Below are positions 1-6,187 of a stretch of DNA of 20,970 bases, piece after piece. The notes under the pieces are model-generated. The model searched no databases. It saw only the letters and a program-made list of their open reading frames with translations, and was not told where the DNA came from. Both the position numbers and the translations under genes were made by a program. Where the stretch lies: positions 1 through 20,970 of the forward strand of contig JAEYVZ010000096.1 in assembly GCA_023431405.1 (NCBI GenBank), in the 5' to 3' direction. The first letter of the stretch is position 1; every line of letters starts with the position of its first letter. Source of the stretch: Actinomycetes bacterium (lineage in GTDB: Bacteria > Actinomycetota > Actinomycetes > Actinomycetales > Microbacteriaceae).

Positions 1-366
1 GCCCAGCTCGGTGCTCGTGTCGACGGGCGCGGCGGCAGCAGCCCGTGCCGGCGCCGACACGGCGGGCGGCCACGGTTCGCCCCCGGCGACGCGAGGGAGG
101 CCGCGACGGATCGTCGCTCCCCCGGCGACCGGCGCAGGCTGCGCAGAGGTCTCGGGAGCGGTGGCAGGGGACGCCTGCCCCTCCGGTTCGATGCCCGGCG
201 CCGCCATCGCGGGCCGCGCAATGATCATCCCGGTCGTCGCGCCCGTGGCATCCGCGGCCGTCGCGGTCGTGGCGTCAGCGAGGGGTGCGTCGCCGGCGGG
301 CGGCCAGGGGTCGTCGCCCGGCCGGCGCGAGAGTCCGCGGCGGAGCGTCGAACCGTACGTCGCCAT
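1..366 (-). CDS. Unrecognised Ala/Pro-rich protein with duplicated RRGL..PWPPA motif (partial, N-terminal 122 residues)
   Basis: An open frame reads leftwards from an ATG at 366 and leaves the window without a stop, so only the N-terminal 122 residues are visible. Its ATG overlaps the etfA stop as ATGA, which points to translational coupling in the etfBA operon. The segment is rich in Ala, Pro, Thr and Gly and looks disordered. A short motif occurs twice: LRRGLSRRPGDDPWPPA near residues 8-24 and IRRGLPRVAGGEPWPPA near 86-102, separated by about 60 low-complexity residues containing a short hydrophobic patch (GMIIARPAM). There is no signal peptide at the very N-terminus. I do not recognise the family. 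The repeated motif could be a short docking or anchoring peptide preceding a folded domain outside the window. The position next to EtfA hints at an electron-transfer or redox role, but that is inference only. Confidence 0.7.
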   Translation of the reverse strand, partial: MATYGSTLRRGLSRRPGDDPWPPAGDAPLADATTATAADATGATTGMIIARPAMAAPGIEPEGQASPATAPETSAQPAPVAGGATIRRGLPRVAGGEPWPPAVSAPARAAAAAPVDTSTELG

Positions 367-1355
367 CAGGACTTCTTGGCCTCGAGGGCCGCGATCAGCT
401 GCGGGACGACGGTGAACACGTCGCCGACGACACCGAAGTCGGCGATCTCGAAGATGGGCGCGTCGCCGTCCTTGTTGATCGCGACGATGGTCTTGGCCGT
501 CTGCATGCCCGCCTTGTGCTGGATCGCCCCGGAGATGCCCAGGGCCACGTACAGCTGCGGAGAGACCGACACACCCGTCTGGCCCACCTGGTGGGCATAG
601 GGGACGTACCCGGCATCGACCGCCGCGCGGGACGCGCCGACGGCGGCGCCCAGCGCATCGGCGAGCTGCTCGACGAGCGCGAACTTCTCCGCCGAGCCGA
701 GCCCGCGGCCACCGGCGACGACCCTGGCCGCACCGCGCAGCTCGGGCCGCGACGAAGCGACCGCGGCAGGCTCGAACGCCTCGATCGTGGCGGCAGGAGC
801 CCCGGATGCCGTGACGGCGAGCGCTTCGACGACCGGCGCGTCGACAGCGTCGGCACGCGCCTCCACCGCACCCTGGCGCACGGTGATCACCGGCGCACCG
901 AACGTGGGAGCGCTCGTCACGTTGTAGGCACCCCCGTACACGGAGTGCTGAGCGAGGACGCCCTGGTCATCCCGCACGATGCCGACCGCGTCGACCGACA
1001 GCGCGAGGCCGACACGAGCCGAGAGACGCCCCGCGATATCGCGCCCCTCGATCGAATTCGAGACGAGCACGGCATCGGGCTGCACACGATCCACGGCCGC
1101 CGCCAGAGCATCGACGAGCGGGACGGTCAGCGAAGAGTCGGCACCGCCGAGCCCCGCCACCAGCACGCGCGTCGCGCCCAGTGCACCGGCCGCGGCGGCG
1201 AGGGCGTCATGCCGTTCTTCGCCGGCGACGATCAGCGCCACCGGGGTGCCGGCGCCTGCGGCCGCGCCGAGCAGCCCCGGCGCGGACTTCGCGAGCTCTC
1301 CTGAGGGGGTGACCTCCAGCAGCACCAGGATCGAATCCGCTGCGTACTCCGACAT
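366..1355 (-). CDS. etfA: Electron transfer flavoprotein, alpha subunit
   Basis: EtfA carries the redox FAD of the soluble EtfAB heterodimer, which accepts electrons from acyl-CoA dehydrogenases. The 329-residue product has the expected length. The C-terminal FAD domain is clear: GRGLGSAEKF near residue 217, GASRAAVDAGYVP near 240, HQVGQTG near 255, LGISGAIQHKAGM near 273, and AINKDGDAPIFEIADFGVVGD near 292. These match the family signature. The frame opens further upstream at GTG 1370, but I chose ATG 1355 because AGGGAG at 1362-1367 is correctly spaced for it and the protein then starts MSEYAADSILVLLE, typical of the family. The gene lies 11 bases after the etfB stop, with the ribosome site overlapping that stop. 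The acyl-CoA dehydrogenase at 4838-5992 is a likely partner. Confidence 0.95.
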   Translation of the reverse strand: MSEYAADSILVLLEVTPSGELAKSAPGLLGAAAGAGTPVALIVAGEERHDALAAAAGALGATRVLVAGLGGADSSLTVPLVDALAAAVDRVQPDAVLVSNSIEGRDIAGRLSARVGLALSVDAVGIVRDDQGVLAQHSVYGGAYNVTSAPTFGAPVITVRQGAVEARADAVDAPVVEALAVTASGAPAATIEAFEPAAVASSRPELRGAARVVAGGRGLGSAEKFALVEQLADALGAAVGASRAAVDAGYVPYAHQVGQTGVSVSPQLYVALGISGAIQHKAGMQTAKTIVAINKDGDAPIFEIADFGVVGDVFTVVPQLIAALEAKKS

Positions 1356-1366
1356 CGCCATCTCCC

Positions 1367-2143
1367 TCACGCCAGCCGGTTCTCGATGAGGAACGCGGCG
1401 AGCTTCTCGCCCGCGTCGCCGTCGTCGACGATCTTCACGCCGCCTTCGCGCGGCGGCTTCTCACTGATCGCGGTCATGATCGTCTGCGGCGCGGCCGTCA
1501 CGTCGACATCGACCCCGAGGTCTGCCAGCGTCACCGTCTCGAACGGCTTCTTCTTGGCCGCCATGATGCCCTTGAAGTTCGGGAACCGGGCATCCGGAAG
1601 CGCCTCGGTGATCGAGATCACCGCCGGCAGCGCCGCGGTCACGTGCGCCGTACCGGCGTCGGTCGCGCGCGCGCCCGACACCGCGGTCTCGGTGATCTCC
1701 ACGGAGGCGAGCGCCGTCGCGTGGGCGACACCGAGGTGCTCGGCGAGCATCGCCGGGATCACCCCGCCCGACCCGTCGGTGGACACATTCCCGGTGATCA
1801 CGAGGTCGAAGCCCACCCGGCGCACCGCCGCGGCCAGCACCTTCGCCGTGACGCCCAGATCGGCACCGGCAAGCTGCTCATCCACCACCTGCACCGCAGA
1901 GCCGGCCCCCATCGCGAGCCCCTTCCGGATCGTCGCCGCGGCGGCCTCGGAGGCCATCGACACGACCACCACCTCAGTGCCCTCGTGCGCGTCGGCATAC
2001 GACAGCGCCACCTCCAGGGCACGCTCACCGATCTCGTCGAGCACCCGCTCCGACGCCGCCCGATCGGCGAGGCCGGTGTCGAGACTCAGCTTGCGATCCC
2101 CATAGGTGTCGGGAACCTCTTTGACCAGGACGATGATCTTCAT
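1367..2143 (-). CDS. etfB: Electron transfer flavoprotein, beta subunit
   Basis: EtfB is the AMP-binding partner of EtfA and contacts the electron-donating dehydrogenase. The 258-residue product starts MKIIVLVKEVPDTYGDRKL, the standard EtfB N-terminus. It contains EVVVVSMASEAAAATIRKGL near residues 57-76 and DLVITGNVSTDGSGGVIPAML near 114-134, both typical of the nucleotide-binding fold, and PNFKGIMAAKKKP near 188-200, typical of the C-terminal region. The start is supported by GGAGGAG just upstream of ATG 2143. It is the first gene of a tight etfB-etfA-unknown cluster. The thiolase gene upstream is separated by 142 bases, so etfB may have its own promoter. Confidence 0.95.
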   Translation of the reverse strand: MKIIVLVKEVPDTYGDRKLSLDTGLADRAASERVLDEIGERALEVALSYADAHEGTEVVVVSMASEAAAATIRKGLAMGAGSAVQVVDEQLAGADLGVTAKVLAAAVRRVGFDLVITGNVSTDGSGGVIPAMLAEHLGVAHATALASVEITETAVSGARATDAGTAHVTAALPAVISITEALPDARFPNFKGIMAAKKKPFETVTLADLGVDVDVTAAPQTIMTAISEKPPREGGVKIVDDGDAGEKLAAFLIENRLA

Positions 2144-2168
2144 CGACTCCTCCGTTGCTCTGCGATCC

Positions 2169-2174
2169 AGTCTA
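2169..2174 (-). promoter_or_regulatory. Possible -10 element (TAGACT) for etfBA
   Basis: TAGACT fits the actinobacterial TANNNT -10 pattern. It lies 25 bases upstream of the etfB ATG and leaves a short leader that contains the GGAGGAG ribosome site. No convincing -35 hexamer is visible, so this is a weak call. Confidence 0.3.
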
Positions 2175-2285
2175 TGAGGGCGGGCTCGGCTCCATGCGGG
2201 CCGTCATCACTCTCCGAGGGTGGTCGAGACCCCGACGCCGGGCAGGCGCCGACGGGCGCGCCCCTCCTCCGCCCCCCGGATGCCG

Positions 2286-3473
2286 TCAGATCCTCTCGAT
2301 GATCATCGCGTTGGCCATGCCGCCACCTTCGCACATCGTCTGGAGCCCCCATCGTCCGCCCGTGGCCTCGAGGTGGGCGAGGAGCGTTCCCAGCAGCCGC
2401 GTGCCCGACGACCCCAGCGCGTGACCGAGGGCGATGGCGCCGCCCCACGGGTTGAGCTTGGCGGGGTCGGCCCCGACGTCGGCCGCCCACGCGAGAGGCA
2501 CAGACGCGAAGGCCTCATTGACCTCGTACGCGTCGAGGTCGTCGATCGTGAGTCCTGCCCGCGCGAGGACGCGCCGCGTCGCGGGGGTCGGTCCTGTGAG
2601 CATCATGAGGGGGTCGTCGCCGACCACCGAGAACGCCCGGAACACAGCCCGCGGCGTCAGGCCCAGATCTCGTGCGCGCGCCGCGCTCATGATGAGTGCG
2701 GCGGAAGCGCCGTCGGTCAGCGGCGAGGATGATCCCGCCGTGATGCGCCAGTCGATCTCCGGGTACCGTGCCGCGATGGCGTCGTCGCGGAAGGCGGGCG
2801 GCAGCTGCGCGAGAGCCTCGGCGGTCGTCGCGCGCCGGATCGTCTCGTCTCGCTCGACCCTGCCGGCCTCGGTGTCGACGCCGACGAGCTGTCCATCGAA
2901 CCAGCCGGCATCCGCCGCCCGGGCCGCTCGCTCATGCGACTGTGCGGCGTAGGCGTCGAGGGTCTCGCGCGACAGCCCCCACGTGTGGGCGATGAGCTCC
3001 GCAGAGACCCCCTGGTTCACAAGGCCCTCCGGGTAGCGAGAGCGCATGCCGTGGGCGATCCGGCCGCCCGCGGTGCTCGAGCCGAGGGGAACGCGGCTCA
3101 TCGATTCCACGCCTCCCGCGATCACGATGTCGTAGGCGCCGGCCATCACCCCCTGCGCCGCGAAGTGCACCGCCTGCTGGCTCGACCCGCACTGCCGGTC
3201 GATGGTGGTCGCCGGCACACGCTCGTCGAACCCCGCCGCGAGCACCGCCTGCCGCGCGATGTTCATCGACTGGTCGGCGACCTGGCTGACGCACCCGAGC
3301 AGCACATCGTCGAGCTGCGCCGAGTCGAGGCCGCTGCGCTCGACGATCTCCCGCAGCACGCCCGCGGCGAGGTCGACGGGATGCACGCTCGACAGCGCCC
3401 CGCCGGGTTTGCCCCGGCCCGAGGGGGTGCGCACGACGTCGACGAGGACGGCTTCGCGGGAAGGATCCATCAT
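2286..3473 (-). CDS. Thiolase (acetyl-CoA C-acyltransferase family)
   Basis: Thiolases cleave 3-ketoacyl-CoA with CoA or condense two acyl-CoAs. The 395-residue protein has the usual length and all hallmarks: the nucleophilic Cys95 in DRQCGSSQQAVHF, the IVIAGGVESMSRVP segment near 117-129, NEAFA at 319-323, the catalytic His351 in GGAIALGHALGSSG, and the second Cys381 in CEGGGMAN. It looks like the degradative FadA-like group common in Actinobacteria, but substrate length cannot be read from sequence. The frame extends further upstream, but that part lies over the divergent marR start. ATG 3473 is chosen because AAAAGGAG at 3483-3490 precedes it. It is divergent from the MarR gene with only 54 bases between the starts, which suggests control by that regulator. 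It probably acts with the hydratase and dehydrogenase at 4056-5992. Confidence 0.93.
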   Translation of the reverse strand: MMDPSREAVLVDVVRTPSGRGKPGGALSSVHPVDLAAGVLREIVERSGLDSAQLDDVLLGCVSQVADQSMNIARQAVLAAGFDERVPATTIDRQCGSSQQAVHFAAQGVMAGAYDIVIAGGVESMSRVPLGSSTAGGRIAHGMRSRYPEGLVNQGVSAELIAHTWGLSRETLDAYAAQSHERAARAADAGWFDGQLVGVDTEAGRVERDETIRRATTAEALAQLPPAFRDDAIAARYPEIDWRITAGSSSPLTDGASAALIMSAARARDLGLTPRAVFRAFSVVGDDPLMMLTGPTPATRRVLARAGLTIDDLDAYEVNEAFASVPLAWAADVGADPAKLNPWGGAIALGHALGSSGTRLLGTLLAHLEATGGRWGLQTMCEGGGMANAMIIERI

Positions 3474-3502
3474 GAGAGGGCACTCCTTTTCAGGCGGCGC
3501 GG

Positions 3503-3508
3503 TAGCGT
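3503..3508 (+). promoter_or_regulatory. Possible -10 element (TAGCGT) for the marR gene
   Basis: TAGCGT fits TANNNT and lies 19 bases before the GTG start at 3528, with the GAGAGGAG ribosome site in between. No clear -35 is visible. The whole divergent region is 54 bases, so regulator binding here would affect both genes; I found no obvious inverted repeat in it. Confidence 0.3.
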
Positions 3509-3527
3509 TCTGGCGAGAGGAGCAACT

Positions 3528-4040
3528 GTGCCAGGCGCAACCCGACCCCCGTTCGACCCCATCGCCGAGGCCCGACGCCAATGGGAGGCCCACGGCTGGA
3601 CGGAGGCGTCGGCGGGCATGACCGTCGTCACGAGCGTCATGCGCGCCCAGCAGCTGCTGCAGGCACGGGTGGACGAGACGCTCAAGCCGTTCACGCTCAC
3701 GTTCGCGCGATACGAGCTGCTCACGCTCCTGAGCTTCGCCCGGGAAGGGCGGATGCCGTTGTCATCCGCGGCGCGACGGCTGCAGGTGCATCCGACGAGC
3801 GTCACGAACACGGTCGACCGGTTGGAGGCGTCCGGGCTGGTGCGGCGGGAGCCGCACCCGAACGACGGACGCGCGACCCTCGTGGCGATCACCCCCGCGG
3901 GGGTCGACACCGCACGCGCGGCGACGCGCGCGCTCAACGACGAGGTCTTCTCGCGGCCGGGAATCGGCCCCGACGACGCCGAGCTGCTCATCGACGTGAT
4001 CTCCCGTCTGCGGCGGGACGCCGGCGACCCGGTCGCCTGA
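3528..4040 (+). CDS. MarR-family transcriptional regulator
   Basis: This is a 170-residue winged helix-turn-helix protein that probably represses or activates the divergent thiolase gene. After an N-terminal helix region (DPIAEARRQWEAHGW), the DNA-binding part runs from about residue 60: RYELLTLLSFAREGRMPLSS, then the likely recognition helix VHPTSVTNTVDRLEASGLV near 87-105, then the wing REPHPNDGRATLVAIT near 107-122. The PNDGR wing is the MarR hallmark. The GTG start at 3528 is chosen because AGGAG lies five bases upstream; the open frame extends much further left, but only as antisense to the thiolase. The ligand is unknown; an acyl-CoA or aromatic acid would fit the context. It converges with the enoyl-CoA hydratase gene, leaving 15 bases between stops and no clear terminator. 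Confidence 0.9.
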   Translation: MPGATRPPFDPIAEARRQWEAHGWTEASAGMTVVTSVMRAQQLLQARVDETLKPFTLTFARYELLTLLSFAREGRMPLSSAARRLQVHPTSVTNTVDRLEASGLVRREPHPNDGRATLVAITPAGVDTARAATRALNDEVFSRPGIGPDDAELLIDVISRLRRDAGDPVA

Positions 4041-4055
4041 ACGCGCCGCGCGCGC

Positions 4056-4832
4056 TCAGCGATGGCCGAACTCCGGGGGACGCTTCTCCCGGAAGGCGGC
4101 CATCCCCTCTTTCTGGTCTGCCGTGTCGAACAGCGACGCGAACACGTGCCGTTCGAGCCGCAGGCCCTCCGCGAGCGTCGTCTCGAGGGCGGCGTCGAGC
4201 GCGGCCTTGGCGGCGTACACCGACGGCAGAGACTTCGCTGCGATCGTCTCGGCCGTCTTCTGGGCCTCGTCGAGCAGGTCGGATGCCGCGACGACGCGCG
4301 AGACGAGACCGGCCCGCTCCGCTTCACCGGCCGACATGTGCCGGCCGGTGAGGATGAGGTCGGCCGCCTTGTAGGCGCCGACCGCCCGCACGAGACGCTG
4401 AGTGCCTCCCATGCCGGGAATGACGCCGAGGGAGATCTCGGGCTGACCGAAGGTGGCGGTGTCGGCGGCCAGGATGATGTCGCACATCATCGCCAGCTCG
4501 CAGCCACCGCCGAGCGCATACCCGGCCACGGCGGCGATCACGGGCGTGCGTACGTCGGCGAAGCGTCGCCATGCGCCGAAATGGTCGCCCATGACCATCT
4601 CGAGGCCGCTCTTGTCGGCCATCTCCTTGATGTCGGCGCCGGCGGCGAACGCGCGCTCGCTGCCGGTCACGACGATGGCCCCGATGCCGGGGTCGGCGTC
4701 GAACGCCTCCGCCGCGGCGACGACGTCATGCATCGTCTGCGCGTTCAACGCGTTCAACGCCTCAGGGCGATGGAGGGTGATCCAGCCGACGCGTCCGCGC
4801 GTCTCGGTGAGGATGGTCTCGAAGTCGCTCAT
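4056..4832 (-). CDS. Enoyl-CoA hydratase (crotonase family)
   Basis: This enzyme hydrates 2-enoyl-CoA to 3-hydroxyacyl-CoA. The 258-residue product has the classic length. Both catalytic glutamates of true hydratases are present: Glu112 in GGGCELAMMCDI and Glu132 in FGQPEISLGVIPG. The oxyanion-hole segment AFAAGADIKEM (61-71) and GYALGGG (104-110) are intact. This argues against the hydrolase or isomerase branches. The start at ATG 4832 gives the usual MSDFETILTETRGRVGWITL opening, with GAGGG just before it. An alternative ATG at 4841 overlaps the dehydrogenase stop as ATGA and would add three residues. Either way the gene is coupled to the dehydrogenase, and the pair performs successive steps on the same acyl-CoA. 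Confidence 0.94.
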   Translation of the reverse strand: MSDFETILTETRGRVGWITLHRPEALNALNAQTMHDVVAAAEAFDADPGIGAIVVTGSERAFAAGADIKEMADKSGLEMVMGDHFGAWRRFADVRTPVIAAVAGYALGGGCELAMMCDIILAADTATFGQPEISLGVIPGMGGTQRLVRAVGAYKAADLILTGRHMSAGEAERAGLVSRVVAASDLLDEAQKTAETIAAKSLPSVYAAKAALDAALETTLAEGLRLERHVFASLFDTADQKEGMAAFREKRPPEFGHR

Positions 4833-4837
4833 GGCCC

Positions 4838-5992
4838 TCATGCTCGCAGAAGATGGCGGCCGATGATGACCCGCATGATCTCGTTGGTGCCCTCGAGGAT
4901 CTGATGCACGCGCAGGTCGCGCACGATCTTCTCGATGCCGTAGTCGTGCAGGTAGCCGTAGCCGCCGTGCAGCTGGAGCGCCTGGTTGGCGACGTCGAAG
5001 CCGGCATCCGTGGCGAACTGCTTCGCCATCGCGCAGTGCACCGCGGCTTCCTCGTCGCCTTCGTCGACCGCGATCGCCGCGTCGCGCACGAGCGCGCGGG
5101 CGGCGCGCAGTCGCGTGGCCATGTCGGCGAGGGCGAAGACGACCGCCTGCTTCTGCGCGAGGGGCTCCCCGAACGTGAACCGTTCCTGCACGTATCGGGT
5201 GGCGCGGTCGAGCGCCTCCTGGGCCCCGCCGAGGGAGCACGCGGCGATGCTGAGCCGGCCGCCGTTCAGTCCGCTCATCGCGATCTTGAAGCCTCCGCCG
5301 ACCTCGCCCAGCACGGCGGATGCCGGCACGCGCACCGCATCGAGCACCACCTGACGCGTGGGTTGCGCGTTCCAGCCCATCTTCTTCTCGTTCGGACCGA
5401 ACGTGAGGCCGTCGCTTCCGGCGGGGACGAGGAAGGCGGTGATGCCGCGCGGGCTGGGCTCGCCCGTGCGGGCCATGACGATGTAGACCGCGGCCTCGCC
5501 TGCCCCGGAGATCAACTGCTTGACGCCGGTGAGCACGTACTCGTCACCGTCGGCGATGGCCGAGGTCGTCAGCGCGGCGGCATCCGACCCCGCCCCCGGC
5601 TCGGTGAGGCAATAGGCACCGAGGTCGGTCATGGTCACCAGGCGCGGAAGCCATCGCTCTCGCTGTGCGCTGTCTCCGAACCGGTCGATCATCCACGCCA
5701 CCATGTTGTGGATGGAGATGTAGGCGGCGATGGCCGGGTCTCCACCGGCAAGCGCCTCGAAGATCGCCACCGCGTCGCGGCGGGCGAGGGCGGAGCCACC
5801 CACGTCTTCGCGCACCGAGATCCCGCCCAGGCCGAGCTCGCCGGCTTTCTCCAGCGCGTCACGGGGGAAGGTCTTGTGTTCGTCCCACTCCAGCGCGTGC
5901 GGCGCCAGTTCTGTGCGAGCGAAGGCCCGCACGGCGTCGAGGATGGCGTCGCGCTCTTCGGCCGACAGAGAAGGGGTGAGAGTCATGCTCAT
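4838..5992 (-). CDS. Acyl-CoA dehydrogenase, isobutyryl-CoA dehydrogenase-like
   Basis: This flavoenzyme oxidises an acyl-CoA to the 2-enoyl-CoA and passes electrons to ETF. The 384-residue protein has the three standard segments: an N-terminal helical part, the FAD/substrate motif YCLTEPGAGSD at 127-137, and the C-terminal QLHGGYGYLHDYGIEKIVRD near 340-359. The catalytic base is probably Glu367 in HQILEGTNEIMR. That last motif and the surrounding residues closely resemble ACAD8/isobutyryl-CoA dehydrogenase, so valine-derived or other branched short-chain substrates are plausible. The other valine genes (hydroxyisobutyryl-CoA hydrolase, mmsA, mmsB) are not in the window. ATG 5992 is preferred, with GAGGA upstream; ATG 5986 is possible. 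It is the first gene of a two-gene unit with the hydratase and has an operator-like palindrome in its promoter. Confidence 0.93.
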   Translation of the reverse strand: MSMTLTPSLSAEERDAILDAVRAFARTELAPHALEWDEHKTFPRDALEKAGELGLGGISVREDVGGSALARRDAVAIFEALAGGDPAIAAYISIHNMVAWMIDRFGDSAQRERWLPRLVTMTDLGAYCLTEPGAGSDAAALTTSAIADGDEYVLTGVKQLISGAGEAAVYIVMARTGEPSPRGITAFLVPAGSDGLTFGPNEKKMGWNAQPTRQVVLDAVRVPASAVLGEVGGGFKIAMSGLNGGRLSIAACSLGGAQEALDRATRYVQERFTFGEPLAQKQAVVFALADMATRLRAARALVRDAAIAVDEGDEEAAVHCAMAKQFATDAGFDVANQALQLHGGYGYLHDYGIEKIVRDLRVHQILEGTNEIMRVIIGRHLLRA

Positions 5993-6054
5993 TGATTCAC
6001 GTCCTCGTGAGACAGGGTGACAGCGTTGTCGGTGCCAGGTTGGGCACTGTGCTG

Positions 6055-6084
6055 ATTTTACATGGACGTCCATGTATCCGGCCA
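6055..6084 (-). promoter_or_regulatory. Probable promoter of the acyl-CoA dehydrogenase/enoyl-CoA hydratase unit
   Basis: The -10 hexamer TAAAAT (6060-6055) matches TATAAT at five of six positions. A weak -35, TGGCCG (6084-6079), lies 18 bases upstream. The predicted transcript starts near 6048, giving a leader of about 55 bases. The palindrome at 6059-6076 fills the spacer. Confidence 0.5.
6059..6076. promoter_or_regulatory. Perfect 18-bp palindrome, likely repressor operator
   Basis: TACATGGACGTCCATGTA is a perfect inverted repeat with no central gap. It sits between the -35 and -10 hexamers of the acyl-CoA dehydrogenase promoter, the position expected of a repressor site. Its length and symmetry resemble TetR-family operators that control acyl-CoA genes. 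No TetR gene is present in the window, so the regulator must be encoded elsewhere, or it is the nearby MarR protein. Confidence 0.6.
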
Positions 6085-6134
6085 CCCCTGCTCCTTCCGC
6101 CCCGCGAGAAAGGAGACCTCGCCCCACAAGAAGA

Positions 6135-6170
6135 ATCGCGCCACGGCACCCGAGGGCACCGTGGCGCGAT
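6135..6170 (-). terminator. Rho-independent terminator after the S55-like gene
   Basis: Perfect 12-bp arms (ATCGCGCCACGG and CCGTGGCGCGAT) enclose a 12-base loop. On the minus strand the stem begins 17 bases after the stop codon at 6188 and is followed by TTCTTCTTGT, a moderately T-rich tail. Confidence 0.75.
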
Positions 6171-6187
6171 ATCCGCCGCGACCTGTG

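Noticed and set aside
285..1304. A 339-codon plus-strand open frame over etfA
   Set aside because: It is antisense to a clearly conserved gene and is a low-complexity Arg/Asp/Gly/His sequence.
4041..4055. GC-rich CGCGCC/GCGCGC stretch between the convergent marR and hydratase stops as a terminator
   Set aside because: The gap is only 15 bases and no stem with a proper loop can be drawn.
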